Shown here: positions 31,503 through 44,150 of the stretch, piece after piece
Layout: each line of letters begins with the position of its first letter
Position numbering within the stretch: the stretch's first letter is position 1
Source of the DNA: Notospermus geniculatus
Lineage: Eukaryota > Nemertea > Pilidiophora > Heteronemertea > Lineidae
Reading direction: 5' to 3'
Assembly: GCA_002633025.1 (NCBI GenBank)
Contig: NMRB01000248.1
Coordinates: 164,119-228,118 of the forward strand
DNA length: 64,000 bases
Notes under the pieces: generated by a model
Databases searched by the model: none
What the model saw: the letters and a program-made list of their open reading frames with translations, nothing else
Told to the model about the DNA's origin: nothing
Translations under genes and position numbers: made by a program

Positions 31503-31766
31503 ACCTACTTGTGCCAAACCAAACTGCCGTTATTTTGGGCGGTTCAGCACGGTATTCAGTGTGGTGATTCAAACACAAAATTATTTTATTCGTACGCGAA
31601 GTCGTTGATGCATAGCTAATGGTGCTCGTCGCATTCGCAGTTCATCTGGTAATTAATGGAAGGGGTGACCGGTGATTACGAAATAAGCTGTCACCCCTTC
31701 TATTTGCCTAAACAACTGCAAAAATAGTCAACACGATTAGTTATGCATGAGTAAAATCGCCTACGA
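31503..31766. repeat. Continuation of TRIM unit 2 flank
   Basis: Matches 43304-43569 of TRIM unit 3, including the left arm of the fold-back element there. The match ends at CGCCTACGAATA, where another sequence (from 31767) has been joined. Confidence 0.85.
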
Positions 31767-31767
31767 A

Positions 31768-32196
31768 TACAAAGTATCCAAAGTGTGAGACGTCAAGTGC
31801 AGTCACGTGTCTGTCCTAAGATATGGGGGAAATGACGAACGCGGACCGACACGCAACTTACACCGACGACATCGCACAGAGAAGGGCGGGCGGGTGGGGA
31901 GAAAATAAATTTCCCACCGATCCGCCCCTGCTCCAAGCACTCAGCTTCCCGGAGAGCTGGCTGACAATCCGAATTGCCAGGATCAACGCGGGGCGGATAG
32001 GTCTAGGCCCGACGGACGGGCCCCCATCGCCTTTCCCCTCGGCTCCGCCCCCATGCTTCCAACAACACGCTGAATAGGGAATTGGACTCCACGGGCTTTC
32101 GTGACGTCATCCCACTTTGGATAACAAAGTATCCAAAGTGTGAGACGTCAAGTGCAGTCACGTGTCTGTCCTAAGATATGGGGGAAATGACGAACG
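31768..32196. repeat. 67-bp direct repeats, 362 bp apart
   Basis: TATCCAAAGTGTGAGACGTC ... GAAATGACGAACG occurs at 31768-31834 and 32130-32196 with no visible difference. GC-rich unique sequence separates them. Could be a 3' UTR tandem of the decayed LINE beyond, or an unrelated element end. 32200-33060 shows no gene. Confidence 0.75.
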
Positions 32197-33069
32197 CTTC
32201 CCGACCGACTCTCGGTAAACACCTGCTGATCCTCCGCAGGACATGCGGGTTGGGTCCGAACAATCTGTCGCCCCAACTCTCCCCACCTCTCTCGGGTGTA
32301 GCCGAGGGATCCCCTGCTTAATCTACTAACCCAGTTTAAAATTTAACAGGAGAGCCGGACTCCGCGAAGCTCCAGAATGAATCTGCCTAGACCACCGAGT
32401 ATCCGAAGCAAAATAGTAGATAAAGCAGGGGAGACCTCGGATACACCCGAAAATAAAAAATGTAAGGACCCAACCCGAAATGAACACTGCGCAATTTAAT
32501 AAGATAGACTTTGCATCACTGCTCCGATGCACAATAATGCCACCTTCTCCATATCTGTAAAATAATCTGCTGTTGAATGACTATGCTTTAATGGTGATGG
32601 TCTCTAGAAGCCGTACCTGTATATGCTAAACCCCGGACAAACAATATATCCACCCAGGAGGACTCAGATTCCAGAAAACACCAGCTTTATATGTTTAATC
32701 GTACATCAAAGTACAACCAGTGCAGGCAGTGCAAGAACAGTGCAGTGCATTCCACAATGATCACATACCACGGCACAGACCGAACCCTCCTATTTCTATC
32801 TGCATTTAATACACACATGCACAAATAAAATAATATCTGGTTAATATCATCACTTGTTAAAACCTCCCTACTTTGATATCCTACCCTTCTTAACTCCTCC
32901 CGGTTGTCCTGTGTTCTCCCCTCAACATCTTTTCTCATAACCCCTGCGGCAGGTAAAACATATCTGTCCCGGCCGTACTTATTTACAAGAGTATTAAATG
33001 TATTCCCAATGGATGACCGACTACGTTAGAAAAGAATATTTGTATCCATATAATGAGATACAATGAGAT

Positions 33070-36000
33070 TTAAACAAACGAATCTAACTTGAAAAATAGC
33101 GAATCCAAACTGTTAGAGCAAACGATTTGTCCTTTTATCCCCGCTTTAACTCTTTTATTCATCGAATTCTCCCCAAGGATCGTGCCCAAATACATTTCAA
33201 ACCTAGAGGGGCGAAGCATGGCCCCCTCAAAAAGTACCTCTATTTCCATACCATCTCTACTACTGGAAGCAAATCTCAACATCTTCTTGAGAGCCATTAA
33301 GGTAGGTGCTAAAATGATAACATCATCAGCATAGGCAAATGCGCCACAAAAGGTAAGACCAATAATGCGACATCCAAACCAGATTTCGACAAAGACCACA
33401 AGAGCTCATCAATATATATACTCAAGAGAACAGGGGACAGCACACCACCCTGTTTAACCCCATAACGCGCAGTGAATTCACTTGAGAGAGATTTACCCCA
33501 CTGTACTATCATTTTCTGGTGCGTGTACACGACCCCTAAAAACTGAGCAACTAATGGACATAACCCTTCTCCAACAAGAGGTCATCATACAAGCTCATCA
33601 TACAAGTTGTGAAAATAAGTTGAGAACAAATTTAGGGACCGTCGGATGAGACTGAAAACCATGAAACCTTGTACCTGAGTGACTATGGCAGGGCAAGTAA
33701 ACGACCCCACACAGGTGGACAGTAGCCTGTCGTGGACTCCATACCATAGTATACGCTTAAGACCCTTAGAAGGGTTATGAAGTTTCCAAACGATACATAC
33801 ATACAAGAGCCGAAACAACTTGACGAAATGTACCCTGTCCGACGCTTTAGAGGCGTCCAACATTATACAATAAACACTCGGGACGTATCCCTTCTGTTAT
33901 AATATTCTATGACTTCGTTTATCACAGTACTACAGGTGGCAGATCATGACACACCATTGACCATCCGATGACGTCAGAACTCCACTATATATCCTCAAAA
34001 AGACATAGTCCAATATTATCCCAAGTACACTACTGAGAGAGATACCCCTATAATACTCTGATGAGTTGATCGATTTCCTACTATTTTTTGGAATTGGAAT
34101 CACAGTTGTTTCGACAAAATCCTCAACCCAATATCCATGGTTAACCATCGAAGATGACAACAGTGAAATCAAGACTTTCAGCCTGTGACACCCATGAGTA
34201 TAATCATCTGTTGTAATCCCAGGTATACCCTCACGCTTCCCTTCTTCAACCGTATCAGACCCATTTCAACCTCATGAAAACGTATGGAATGATTTTCGTT
34301 GCATACACTGTACAACACTTCTCTCTACTACCCCTATCAAAGTCGCGCATCAAACATCTCATATCCCCCTCTTCATAAGAAACAGAGTTGTATATTCGAT
34401 TGAATTTCCCACAGAAAACTTCACAAATAGCTTCTACCCCTTCAACATTGTCCATAGTCCTAGGTAAAACCCTACTTCCCTTGTTTATTTTCCTAACCTC
34501 TTTCCAGAATTCCCCACTATTTTATTTTGAATATAATATAATTTCTCAGCCGGTGACTTTTCGTTATTTTGCTTAACCCTCCTGACTGCATAATGAAACA
34601 AGGCACGTGTCCTTCGTATATCCGTCAATACTCCATTATAAGACCTTACATTTTCAACCCAAATTGTGTGCTAGAAAATACCTTTGCCCTTAAACCCCTT
34701 TACCTCATCATTCCAATCAACTATACCTTGCAAATGATTCACCTTATTTCTAGGAATCGTCACGTTACCAGCATTTGAACAAACCTCAATACTTCTATTA
34801 TGGAACAATTCAATGACGTCACGGTGAGTTGTACAGAAGTAGTCATTACAATAGCCTCAATATTAATAGTAATATTGCTCAAGTAGTCCTCAAGAACACT
34901 CTGATAATTCTCTATATCTTCCGATTTAGCCTATTCCGATTTAACCGATGAAACAATTTCTTAATGATTCTCAACCACCGCATCTGGGGCTTCTATTCCC
35001 AAATGTAGACTTGAATGATCAGATAAATTATGACCTTGATGACGAACTTTATACATATTTACACGCTGATATACTTCAGACACTACGAAATGGTCAATTA
35101 AAGATCTCTTACCAGTAACCTTACTCTCATCAGTGAAATCAACATCAGCCGAATCATATTTACAGCAAATAAAGATTTTCTTCACCAAAGAAGTCATGTA
35201 ATGCTCTTGTGTTTTGAGAGAGCATTCTATTCAAGACAGTATTTACATCACCTCCTATGATAACAACATACGGAGTCATGAGTTTGCAATATTGCAGAGA
35301 TTTCTCTTAATGTGTTCTGAAAATCAAGTACCTTATGCTGACCACCGTCAGTTGGCATATAAACATTTATCACCATTATAAAATCATCCAATCACTCCAG
35401 TTTCACCCTGACAGCACACACTCGCTTAGAATTCCATTCTACCGGCGTCACAACCCCTTTAAAGCTACCTTGCAAATGATTCACCTTATTTCTAGGAATC
35501 GTCACGTTACCAGCATTTGAACAAACCTCAATACTTCTATTATGGAACAATTCAATGACATCACGGTGAGTTGTACAGAAGAAGTCATTACAATAGCCTC
35601 AATATTAATAGTAATATTGCTCAAGTAGTCATCAAGAACAACCTGATAATTCTCTATATCTTCCGATTTAGCCTATTCCGATTGAACCGATGAAACAATT
35701 TCTTAATTTCGATGATTCTCAACCACCGCATCTGGGGCTTCTATTCCCAAATGTAGACTTGAATGATCAGATAAATTATGACCTTGATGACGAACTTTAT
35801 ACATATTTACACGCTGATATACTTCAGACACTACGAAATGGTCAATTAAAGATTTATTACCAGTAACCTTACTCTCATCAGTGAAATCAACATCAACCGA
35901 ATCATATTCACAGCAAATAAAGATTTTCTTCACCAAAGAAGTCATGTAATGCTCTTGTGTTTTGAGAGAGCATTCTATTCAAGACTATTTACATCACCTC
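33070..36000 (-). pseudogene. Decayed LINE (endonuclease/RT fragments)
   Basis: Minus-strand pieces in several frames: endonuclease end near 35197-34961 (VRHQGHNLSDHSSLHLG, the SDH motif), RT start near 34140-33990 (ETTVIPIPKNSRK, EYYRGISLSS), LDASKASDRVHFVKLF near 33860, RYGVKQGGVLSPVLLSIYID near 33450, and FAYADDVIILAP near 33340. Many stops and shifts. The endonuclease end is duplicated at 35945-35703. Clade not determined. Confidence 0.8.
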
Positions 36001-36209
36001 CTATGATAACATACGGAGTCATGAGTTTGCAATATTGCAGAGATTTCTCTTATGTGTTCTGACACTCAAGTACCTTATGCTGACCACCGTCAGTTGGCAT
36101 ATAAACATTTATCACCATTATAAAATCATCCAATCACTCCAGTCTCACCCTGACAGCACACACTCGCTTAGAATTCCATTCTACCGGCGTCACAACCCCT
36201 TTAAAGCTA
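34726..36209. repeat. ~740-bp tandem duplication within the decayed LINE
   Basis: CCTTGCAAATGATTCACCTT at 34727 recurs at 35468, and the two units match to about 35465 and 36209 with small indels. Confidence 0.88.
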
Positions 36210-36422
36210 TAGCAGACCCAGCTATTGCGACACCACTATATGGTCTCCCATATACCAATGACTGACCATCCATACCTGACACACCATGAACATTAATATT
36301 TTGTCCTATTTCCACATTAAATCTACATGATCAGCTCTCTAATAAACTCCTGTGTCCTTGCGACCCGAACCAAGACCACAGCTATTATATGAAGAGAAGT
36401 CAATAACGCTCATGAAAGTTAA

Positions 36423-36774
36423 AGGAGCTCGACGTCCAAGTTGTAAACACGATATTCACTAGTCTCGGTCACCCAGCCGCTCGGTCACCCAGCCGAATCC
36501 GAGGATCGAACGTTTGTGTCGCAGTACCTGCGGAACGAAACGGTTGGCTGCGCGAGACTACATATTCACTTCAGTACATATCACCGATAATAGGTGGCAG
36601 CACAGTGTGGATAGAGAACCAGTGCGTGGTTGAGTGAGTTGCATTGGACCGGGCACCAGTCTAACGATCACGGGGCGCTACTGGTGCTGCCACCTTCACG
36701 AAGTAATAAAACTAGTTTGCTGGCCACTGTTTGTAAACAAACCAGTTTGTTTACAACTTGGACGTCGAGCTCCT
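36423..36774. mobile_element. TTAA-flanked MITE (AGGAGCTCGACGTCC ends)
   Basis: Ends AGGAGCTCGACGTCCAAGTT and AACTTGGACGTCGAGCTCCT, about 28 bp perfect, with TTAA at 36419-36422 and 36775-36778. No coding potential. Confidence 0.85.
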
Positions 36775-36778
36775 TTAA

Positions 36779-39005
36779 GAGCAAGAATACAAATTTTGCC
36801 ATATCTAATTGTCTTTAACACCAGAGTCCTCCCTCGATGGAGTGATATTTTTGCGACAGCCAACGCCCTCGGGCCATATTGTCTCGTCAAACAGTCCACT
36901 GAATTGCGATTTTAGTATACTGTGAGTCTAAACGATTTGAATTTCGCCTCATCCTGAGAAACACATACCAGCTTTCTCACCACAAAACCTTTCTCAGTTA
37001 TATATTTCTGAAGATTCTGAACGGAAGTGTCACGGTGCAGACTGAATATTTGATTTGCCCATTATCACATTTCTGCGATTCCTCTCTTTACGCTGATTTT
37101 TTCTAATTGCCTGCTTACTGAGCATAAATCCCTCGGAATCGTTGCTGCACCTGTCAATGGTCTGAGTGCCACTCTCAGCCTAGCACAAGAGTAATGAAAT
37201 CTAATGTTCCCGATACCAGATGTCCCCCAAACTGAGGATTCCGGTTCCCTTACAGTCGGCTTCGTACAGCTGACCTCTCCCGACCTGTCACAGCCGACTT
37301 GTTTCTGCTCATGAACGCAAATATCACAATGACTATCGTCAGGCTGGCTGTCGTTGAATGCACACAGTATTGTCAAATTTCTTTTCGTTACCATTTATTC
37401 CATTTAGTTTGAGCTCATTGTTTGCGACACATCCTTCTACTCCCTCAAACTTTTTCTCTAGCTTCGTCAAGCGTTCCGCGAAGAAATATCATTCAACTCC
37501 TCTGGATGGCACCACGGAATCAAGCCCAAGTCTAACGCCTTTATCACTACGCAAGGCATTTTGTCACGTTTAACAAGTTTCGTTATAGCCTGAATCAGGT
37601 CAATCAAATGAGCCTCCGTATCACTGCGCTTAATAGAGCGCCGTAATTTTACCAACTACAGAACTATCCGCCTTTGACCAGAACACATGTTTTGCATTCA
37701 CTGTTTGTGCCATACTGAAGAAGTTTAAGGCACCTCATCGAATGTTCTCAACACCACTATTTTGGAGCGAAAATAAGATAATAAGGCTATACGCTACGAC
37801 TGGATCACATATATTCTCACATTATACTCCACCCTCCTGTGATAACAGCTCATCCTAATCGTACACGGAATCAGCTACAGTTCGATACGCCACAATTAAA
37901 CGAGGGCAGGCAGGAGTGGAAAGCGGGTCCACCCTTACATGTGCGAAAATTTGTATCTGAACTACGGTTTGTCCCCCTACGCAATGAAGCCGAAAGCAAA
38001 CAGAACGAGCCCATACTGGTTTGCAAAAGAAGGCAACGAGCCGCACTTCATGGTCACACCCTAGAAGCATAAGAGCGCATATGATTCCGTGTTCTGTTTG
38101 ACTATTGCCTTGGATATCACTATGCATTCTATCCCCAAACACACACGGAACAATCTCCCGAATAAAGCGTCATGTAAGGGTAGACCCTACCACCCCTGCC
38201 TCCCACGTAGATTGTTAGTCCACTAGGGCCCGCTGAGGGAGCCCCGGAAAGCAGAGAGCAGAAAAGCCTACTACATTCAAATCCGATATTATTCCTTAAA
38301 ATCTTTTTGACTTAACCTGCGTATTTAATAGACATCTATTGCCCAACCACGATCCCCATACACTGCACTGCAAGTTATTCAACACCTCAAGCCATGCTTT
38401 ACAAAACCTCCACATAATCCCACTGAACTCACGCCCTTTCTTTTTACCCGAATAGGTGACACAATCCAATACATCTGGGGCTAATACCTCGATCACATAA
38501 CTCATGAAGGTGTGTTAATCTAACAATGGCATTATAGACTGAACTGAAATAATAATGCCATACCCGCTCTACTGAAGTGCAACTTTCACATGGTGGAGTT
38601 AATTTTACCAACATGTGCATGTATATACCCATTGACCGTACGCTTCCCCTGCCATCGATCACCAAAAACCTTTCTCCCAGATCAAATTCTCCCCAACAAC
38701 CTTTTCCCTGTCAAAGCGGGCGTTGCCAATACCAAAACAACTACATGTACATAGACCCAAGAAAATAACTCCTTGCTACCACATTCATATCCGTGCCATG
38801 GAATCACCCCCTTGCACGACTATCCGCCTTTCTGACATGCACTCTCAAAAGGCATCAAGACTCTCATCCTCTGGGCCTATATTCTAACCATGTACACTGT
38901 CCATTACCTAGCCTTTGCGCACACCTGCCCCCAGCTGTGCTAAATATCACGAACTGTCGCAACTGAACTTCAGTGTGTCAACACAACATAGCTCTTTATT
39001 ATGAT
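36779..39005. other. No recognised gene
   Basis: Several minus-strand open stretches exist (e.g. 37394-37065, 110 residues with a few Cys/His) but none resembles a known family; they may belong to the 5' part of the decayed LINE. No convincing promoter, RNA gene or inverted ends. Confidence 0.4.
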
Positions 39006-39008
39006 TGC

Positions 39009-39510
39009 TACCGCGTTAGTTTTACACTCCGTCGTTACAATATTTCATGAAAGTCCTTTATCATGACTACCGGTACACCCTGCGTACCCGTACCTCAAAC
39101 ATGAACCTCGATCACGAAAAACCTTCATCGTAACCACTCCCACGTGTAAAGGCTCGTTTCCACAGACGCGTTTCACGCTGCGTGATGCGTCAAATCTTTT
39201 GTTATCTTCCGCCGCTCTGCTTCCAAACAACCACGTGTAACTGTCCATCGTTACACTTTGTCATGAAAGTCCTTTATCATGACTACCCTATGCATAACTG
39301 TCCTTCGTTATGCTAACTCCTTCACGTCACGAAGATCCTTTATCGTGACTACTACCACGTGTAACTGTCCGTCGTTACACTTTGTCATGAAAGTCCTTTA
39401 TCATGACTATTCCCAAAAATAGACAAGTGAACCTTGCTCGCTTATCCACTTTTGCTACTTACCCGTGTAACAGTCCGTCGTTACACTTTGTCATGAAGCC
39501 CCTCATGACT
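39009..39510. repeat. ~61-bp minisatellite
   Basis: Units built on CGTTACACTTTGTCATGAAAG followed by TCCTTTATCATGACTA, imperfectly repeated about seven times. One unit is interrupted near 39150-39230 by sequence resembling the GTTTCCAC element. Confidence 0.75.
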
Positions 39511-39768
39511 GCTCAATACCACCCCGGGAATACACCACATGCCCAACAACTCTTCGCTGTGCTGTAGACAAAGCATTGTCCACAGTACAGGGAACACACA
39601 TACACCACAGCCCAGCGGAGCAAAAATACCGTCAATTTTCTGAACCAGAGAAGGTAGGTGTACAGAAAAACTGACGTGGTATTTAGAAATGTTCGGATTT
39701 GTTGCAAATGTTAACGATCTGTGATGACAGTGGAAAGTAGTCAAGATGGGCGGGGCCTAAGACCGTGT

Positions 39769-39917
39769 TGTTTCCACGAGGCGTTTGCGGGCGCGGATTA
39801 GGAGGCGGGCGCGGGTGCGAGTGAAATAGCGAAAGCGAAATACCGGTACGTTGGATCGATTTTTTTCCACCCGCTCCCGCCACCGAAACCGCGTACGCAA
39901 ACGTCTCGTGGAAAGCG
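39769..39917. mobile_element. MITE with GTTTCCACGAGGCGTTTGCG ends
   Basis: The right end is CGCAAACGTCTCGTGGAAAGC, an inverse copy. GC-rich 149-bp body. Confidence 0.65.
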
Positions 39918-40769
39918 TTCAGAGGAGAACAAGGCATGGGGAAAGAAAACGGTAAGTTGGGCCTAAAATATGGCCCTGTGGGCTTACGAGTGTAAGTCCC
40001 CATCTTTTTGTTAAATGTAACCATTTACCTANCTTTTCAAGGAAAAATGCTTAAATTTTAGCAAAAACCCTGTTGCCGATACAAAAAGTCGTCTATCTGG
40101 ATCCCCTCGTTTCCCTTATACTACCCTGCGATATCAATATGTCCTCCACCGTGAGCTGTGGAGCCATAATTGAAGAACGTGTATCTAAAGAATGTATCCA
40201 TAGAACACGACCAACGGGCAGCATACAACGACTATATAAACTTGGTAATCAACATGGGTCTGATAATCACTCTGAGAGCTTCAAATCCAAAGATGGTATC
40301 TGTACCAACACGATTGAAGGATTATGGGGAGAAATTTTAAAAACACAAGATTAAAGCCATGAAAGGTGTACTCCACATATAGCCGTATCAGTGATATCCT
40401 AGATGAATTCATGTACCGATGCAAGTACCGGGAACATGAGACTGGACAACCGAGTAATATATCTGTCGATTGGATGACATTTCCGAAATGTAACCTCTCA
40501 ATGTAATTTTTCCAAGATTTTCACAATACGTGTACAAATAATACAATTTATTCAGTAGTTCATGAATCATGCACAAATGTAATAAAGACGTAACTCACAA
40601 ACTCAATAGGTGACAGAGTTTTGGTAGCGAGGTACATTTATAGAACCAAAGAAACGAGCAAATCCAAAATGTGATATTCATATCTATATATTACACTATA
40701 TACACATTGGTGCAATAACTTATCTGTGATAAATGTTTGTTGTTTCAGTCCGGAATAAAGTGATAAAAG

Positions 40770-41237
40770 TCACACGAGCCTGGAGTAATTTTGTGACAGT
40801 GTCAAAATATGATGTCCTGTTGCTTTAGACCTCTTGTGTTTCTCTGAACAAGCTTGGCAGATCTTGACGTGATCACACTCACAGCAGATATTAACTGCTT
40901 TGACTTTCTCTTTGATCTTGTGGTGGCATACCTCACAGATGATTTGCTCCTCTCCACGGCTTTCGTCTTCCTCAGCGGCGGCAACAGTTCCTACATCTAA
41001 CTCCGTCAGTTCACAAGGGTCACCAGTGAGGTCTACGAGGCCGTCAACACCATTCCACGGACGTGGACAGTCAGAGCGACACGTTGGACACTGAAACACT
41101 TCTTCCTTGTCCTGTGCTAGGACACTGGACAAGCACTCAGCACAGCAACTGTGTTTACATCTGCCAACCACCTTCAAGGTGCGCGACTCAAAACAAACCA
41201 CACACGTTGATATGTTTTCTGATGCCTGTGATGCCAT
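40770..41237 (-). pseudogene. Truncated TRIM gene, RING and first B-box only (TRIM unit 3)
   Basis: Starts MASQASENISTC at 41237, RING and first B-box intact (one added residue pair in SVLAQDKEEVF), 155 residues. After KATGHHILTL the similarity to TRIM1/2 stops and unrelated sequence reaches a stop. The lost C-terminal end reappears as a relic at 45272-45570, on the upstream side of this copy, so the locus was rearranged, not just cut. The piece could still be expressed as a small RING protein; its acceptor site is conserved. Confidence 0.8.
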
Positions 41238-42241
41238 CTTTTGTCAGTTCAGGGCCTGAAATGGAACAACAATGTTCTGAGAGCTTTGGAAATTGCCTTT
41301 GCATTTTCTCCTTATACTCTCTTCAGTTGGCCTAGCGTATGTTAATGTGAGACTTCAGCAGAACTTTCTGAGGAACGGCTCTGTGAATCAGTTTTTCCAT
41401 AGGACAGAAATGAGACACGTCGACTTATTTCGTCCATACTAAAAAAACAAAATTAGAAAATCTAAGTGCGAAACATGTGTAGAAGTAGTGTCAAATAAGA
41501 AAATAAAGTAAACATTGGCTGAAGTTCTAATGATGTATTCCTTAAACCGGTTTTCTGTCTTTACGACATTTTCAAAAGTGTTTTTTAAAAAAAACATGTT
41601 TTTAAAAAAACATTCTATGTTTTTAAAAAAAAACATAGAATCTATTGAAAAAGAGGAAAGGGCGGAACTACTGCTAGTCATGGGAGGCGATGTGATCATG
41701 AGAGACGTAGGCCCCTACTGGTATTTTCGACGTTTCCTCACTGTTGCACTTTGTCAAGGACGTCTTGACACGGCATCATTGCATTGCTTTCGTCTGTTTT
41801 TGTCGTCTTCAATGCATCCACTTGCAGGACCGACCTGTCGGGATAAAACGTTGTGGGGTTTCCTCATTAAGCGTCTCACACGGGGCGGTTTTGAAGGCGG
41901 TAGAACACGGTTCAAGATCGTGGTGAACCTCAGTGACACCGCCTAGACACCGTGAGGGTGTTCGCCATTGACCGCTACCTCGTTTTTGAAGAAGCAACGA
42001 GATTTTCAAAATGTTTGAAATTTTCACGCGGTTCTCGAAACCGGGAGTCACCGATTTGCTGCCTCGCTGCTACCGTGTTTTCACCTTTCACAACCCTTCA
42101 GAACCGATGATGGTTACCATGTTGTTGTCCCCCAATACCATGTGGCCACCTCACAATATTCCGCAGACCGAATATGGACCATACATGATCATGTTAACAC
42201 CCTACATGACCCTTCAAACATCACCTTTGACTGCAGTTGTA

Positions 42242-43249
42242 CACACAGAAAAATATCCATCTCCACTTGAGATAAGTGCTGTCGTGAAGCCCTTTGAAAC
42301 ACAAATATCTTGTGTTTGAGATAATAATATCTCGAATCGAGAAAGCATCTGTCTAGTGGCAAAACCTGATATATTTGTGACTCTACCTGAGACAAATAGC
42401 GTGTTAAGCCTCCCGATATGCAACGTATCTCACGCTTGAGATATCAATAACATCGAATCGAGATATTGGTCATCGCAAATAAACTAGATCAGTGCGGGTC
42501 ACCAGTTGGGCCTGACGAGATAACAGTGTTGCAATTTGCAAAAAAATATTACAGAAACGCTGACTTACGAAAGCAAACACATAAGAATATTGATAAACTA
42601 TTGTTTGAAATCTGAGATACAAATTATAGGTTGTGAATGTTTCCCTTTCAGAATTATAAAGACAATAATTGTACAGCGTCGGTTTTCTCTCAACCAATAC
42701 CATGCAAAAGATTCTGTGCTGTGCATTGGTCTCAGGCCTATCAAACTGAACTCTACACAGCTTCTCGGCCTATTGGCTAAGTTGAATTTTAAGAGTTGCG
42801 GTCTTTTTGCATTGCGACAATTAAGCAATCAAGGCCAAATAACTCTACTAAGGGTTGTTGCAACCATTTGGTTGGTTACAAACAACCCAACAGTTGGGTT
42901 GAAAGATCCAACAATTGGGGTTGATAAAGAACTCATCTCATCTCATCTCATCTGTCTCCAGAGAAGAGCACAAAATATCATCCAGAATATTTGACTGGGG
43001 ACAGTCGAAATGAACCTCGTTTCAACTGAACACATTTCAGTCTCAAATAGAGACCACTGTTAACTCATATCGAGACGGCCGTCATCTCAGCTGGCAGATT
43101 TGACTTGAGACAGTCCTATCTCAACATGAAACATAAGTTATTCGTACTGAGATTCAAAGATCTCAACTTGAGATACAAAAGTAACTTCTTTTACGGACAA
43201 GCGTTCAAGACATTTTTATCTCAAGCTGAGATGAATATTTTTCTGTGTG
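42242..43249. mobile_element. 1-kb TA-flanked element, CACACAGAAAAATAT ends
   Basis: Ends CACACAGAAAAATATCCATC and GATGAATATTTTTCTGTGTG. TA lies on both sides (42240-42241, 43250-43251), and unit 2 shows the empty site GTTGTACCGC near 22738. TA duplication fits Tc1/mariner-type mobilisation. The subterminal parts are full of TCTCAACTTGAGA-like palindromes. The 152-codon open frame at 42536 has no recognisable match. Confidence 0.88.
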
Positions 43250-43362
43250 TACCGCATGTCTATCTTGATGACAACTGCATCACCACCTCATCCACACCCT
43301 GTTTTCACCTACTTGTGCCAAACCAAACTGCCGTTATTTTGGGCGGTTCAGCACGGTATTCA

Positions 43363-43598
43363 GTGTGGTGATTCACACACAAAATTATTTTATTCGTACG
43401 CGAAGTCGTTGATGCATAACTAATGGTGCTCGTCGCATTCGCAGTTCATCTGGTAAATGGAAGGGGTGACGGGTGATTACGAAATAAGCTCACACCCCTT
43501 CTATTTGCCTAAACAACTGCAAAATAGTCAACACGATTAGTTATGCATGAGTAAAATCGCCTACGAATAAAATAATTTTGTGTTTGAATCACCACACT
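43363..43598. mobile_element. Fold-back element, GTGTGGTGATTC ends
   Basis: Arms of about 85 bp (GTGTGGTGATTCACACACAA / its inverse at the right). Its left two thirds are also at 31557-31766. Confidence 0.8.
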
Positions 43599-43732
43599 GG
43601 TATTGAAGTGTGTTAAACAGCCTTCAAAACCGTCCTGTGTGAGGCCTGCATTACGTTGAAGTTGGGGGTGAATGTTACTGAAGCCAGAGGTAAAAACCTC
43701 GGCCATGAGCCAATTTGTCCAATAGCAGTCTG

Positions 43733-43860
43733 GGGCGACCGCCACGAAACTACGATAGCACTAACAGGGCATAACGGAGAAATTCTGTAATGGTAAAAGC
43801 CATTGCATACCTCTCTGTTAGGCACTGTTAGCGCTATCGGAGTTTCGTGGCGGCCCGCCC
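43733..43860. mobile_element. MITE with GGGCGACCGCCACGAAAC-type ends
   Basis: Ends GGCGACCGCCACGAAACTAC and AGTTTCGTGGCGGCCCGCCC. Unit 1 has the uninterrupted site (AGCAGTCAGG, near 7895); TGG or CTGG is duplicated around the insertion. Confidence 0.8.
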
Positions 43861-43957
43861 TGGTTTCAAGCTATCGACAGGGTTGCTGATTTTGAAGGCG
43901 TGGATTCTTCATAAGGAACAGGTTTCAAGGGTTGAGTATTGTAAAGATTGAGTTCAC

Positions 43958-44150
43958 TTACCTTTGAGGTCCAACTCCACTGGAGATTATCTCATCTACC
44001 AGGACAATCCTGTAACCGATTCATATATTGCCCTGCGACATGACAGGGAGCTTGCCCCTTTACTACTGAACTGTAGTTCGCAGTGCCGCACTTGAGTTGT
44101 TTCCCAACCCAACTCTCTGTGTTGACTCCTGCAATGATCGGTGCGAGGCC
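43958..44150 (-). other. Putative 5' UTR exon of TRIM unit 3
   Basis: Conserved counterpart of 8438-8600, with the same CCTCAAAG|GTAAGTG donor on the minus strand. Confidence 0.4.

Noticed and set aside
31768-32196. Long terminal repeats of a retrovirus-like element
   Set aside because: The direct repeats are only 67 bp, 362 bp apart, with no TG...CA ends, primer-binding site or gag/pol between them.
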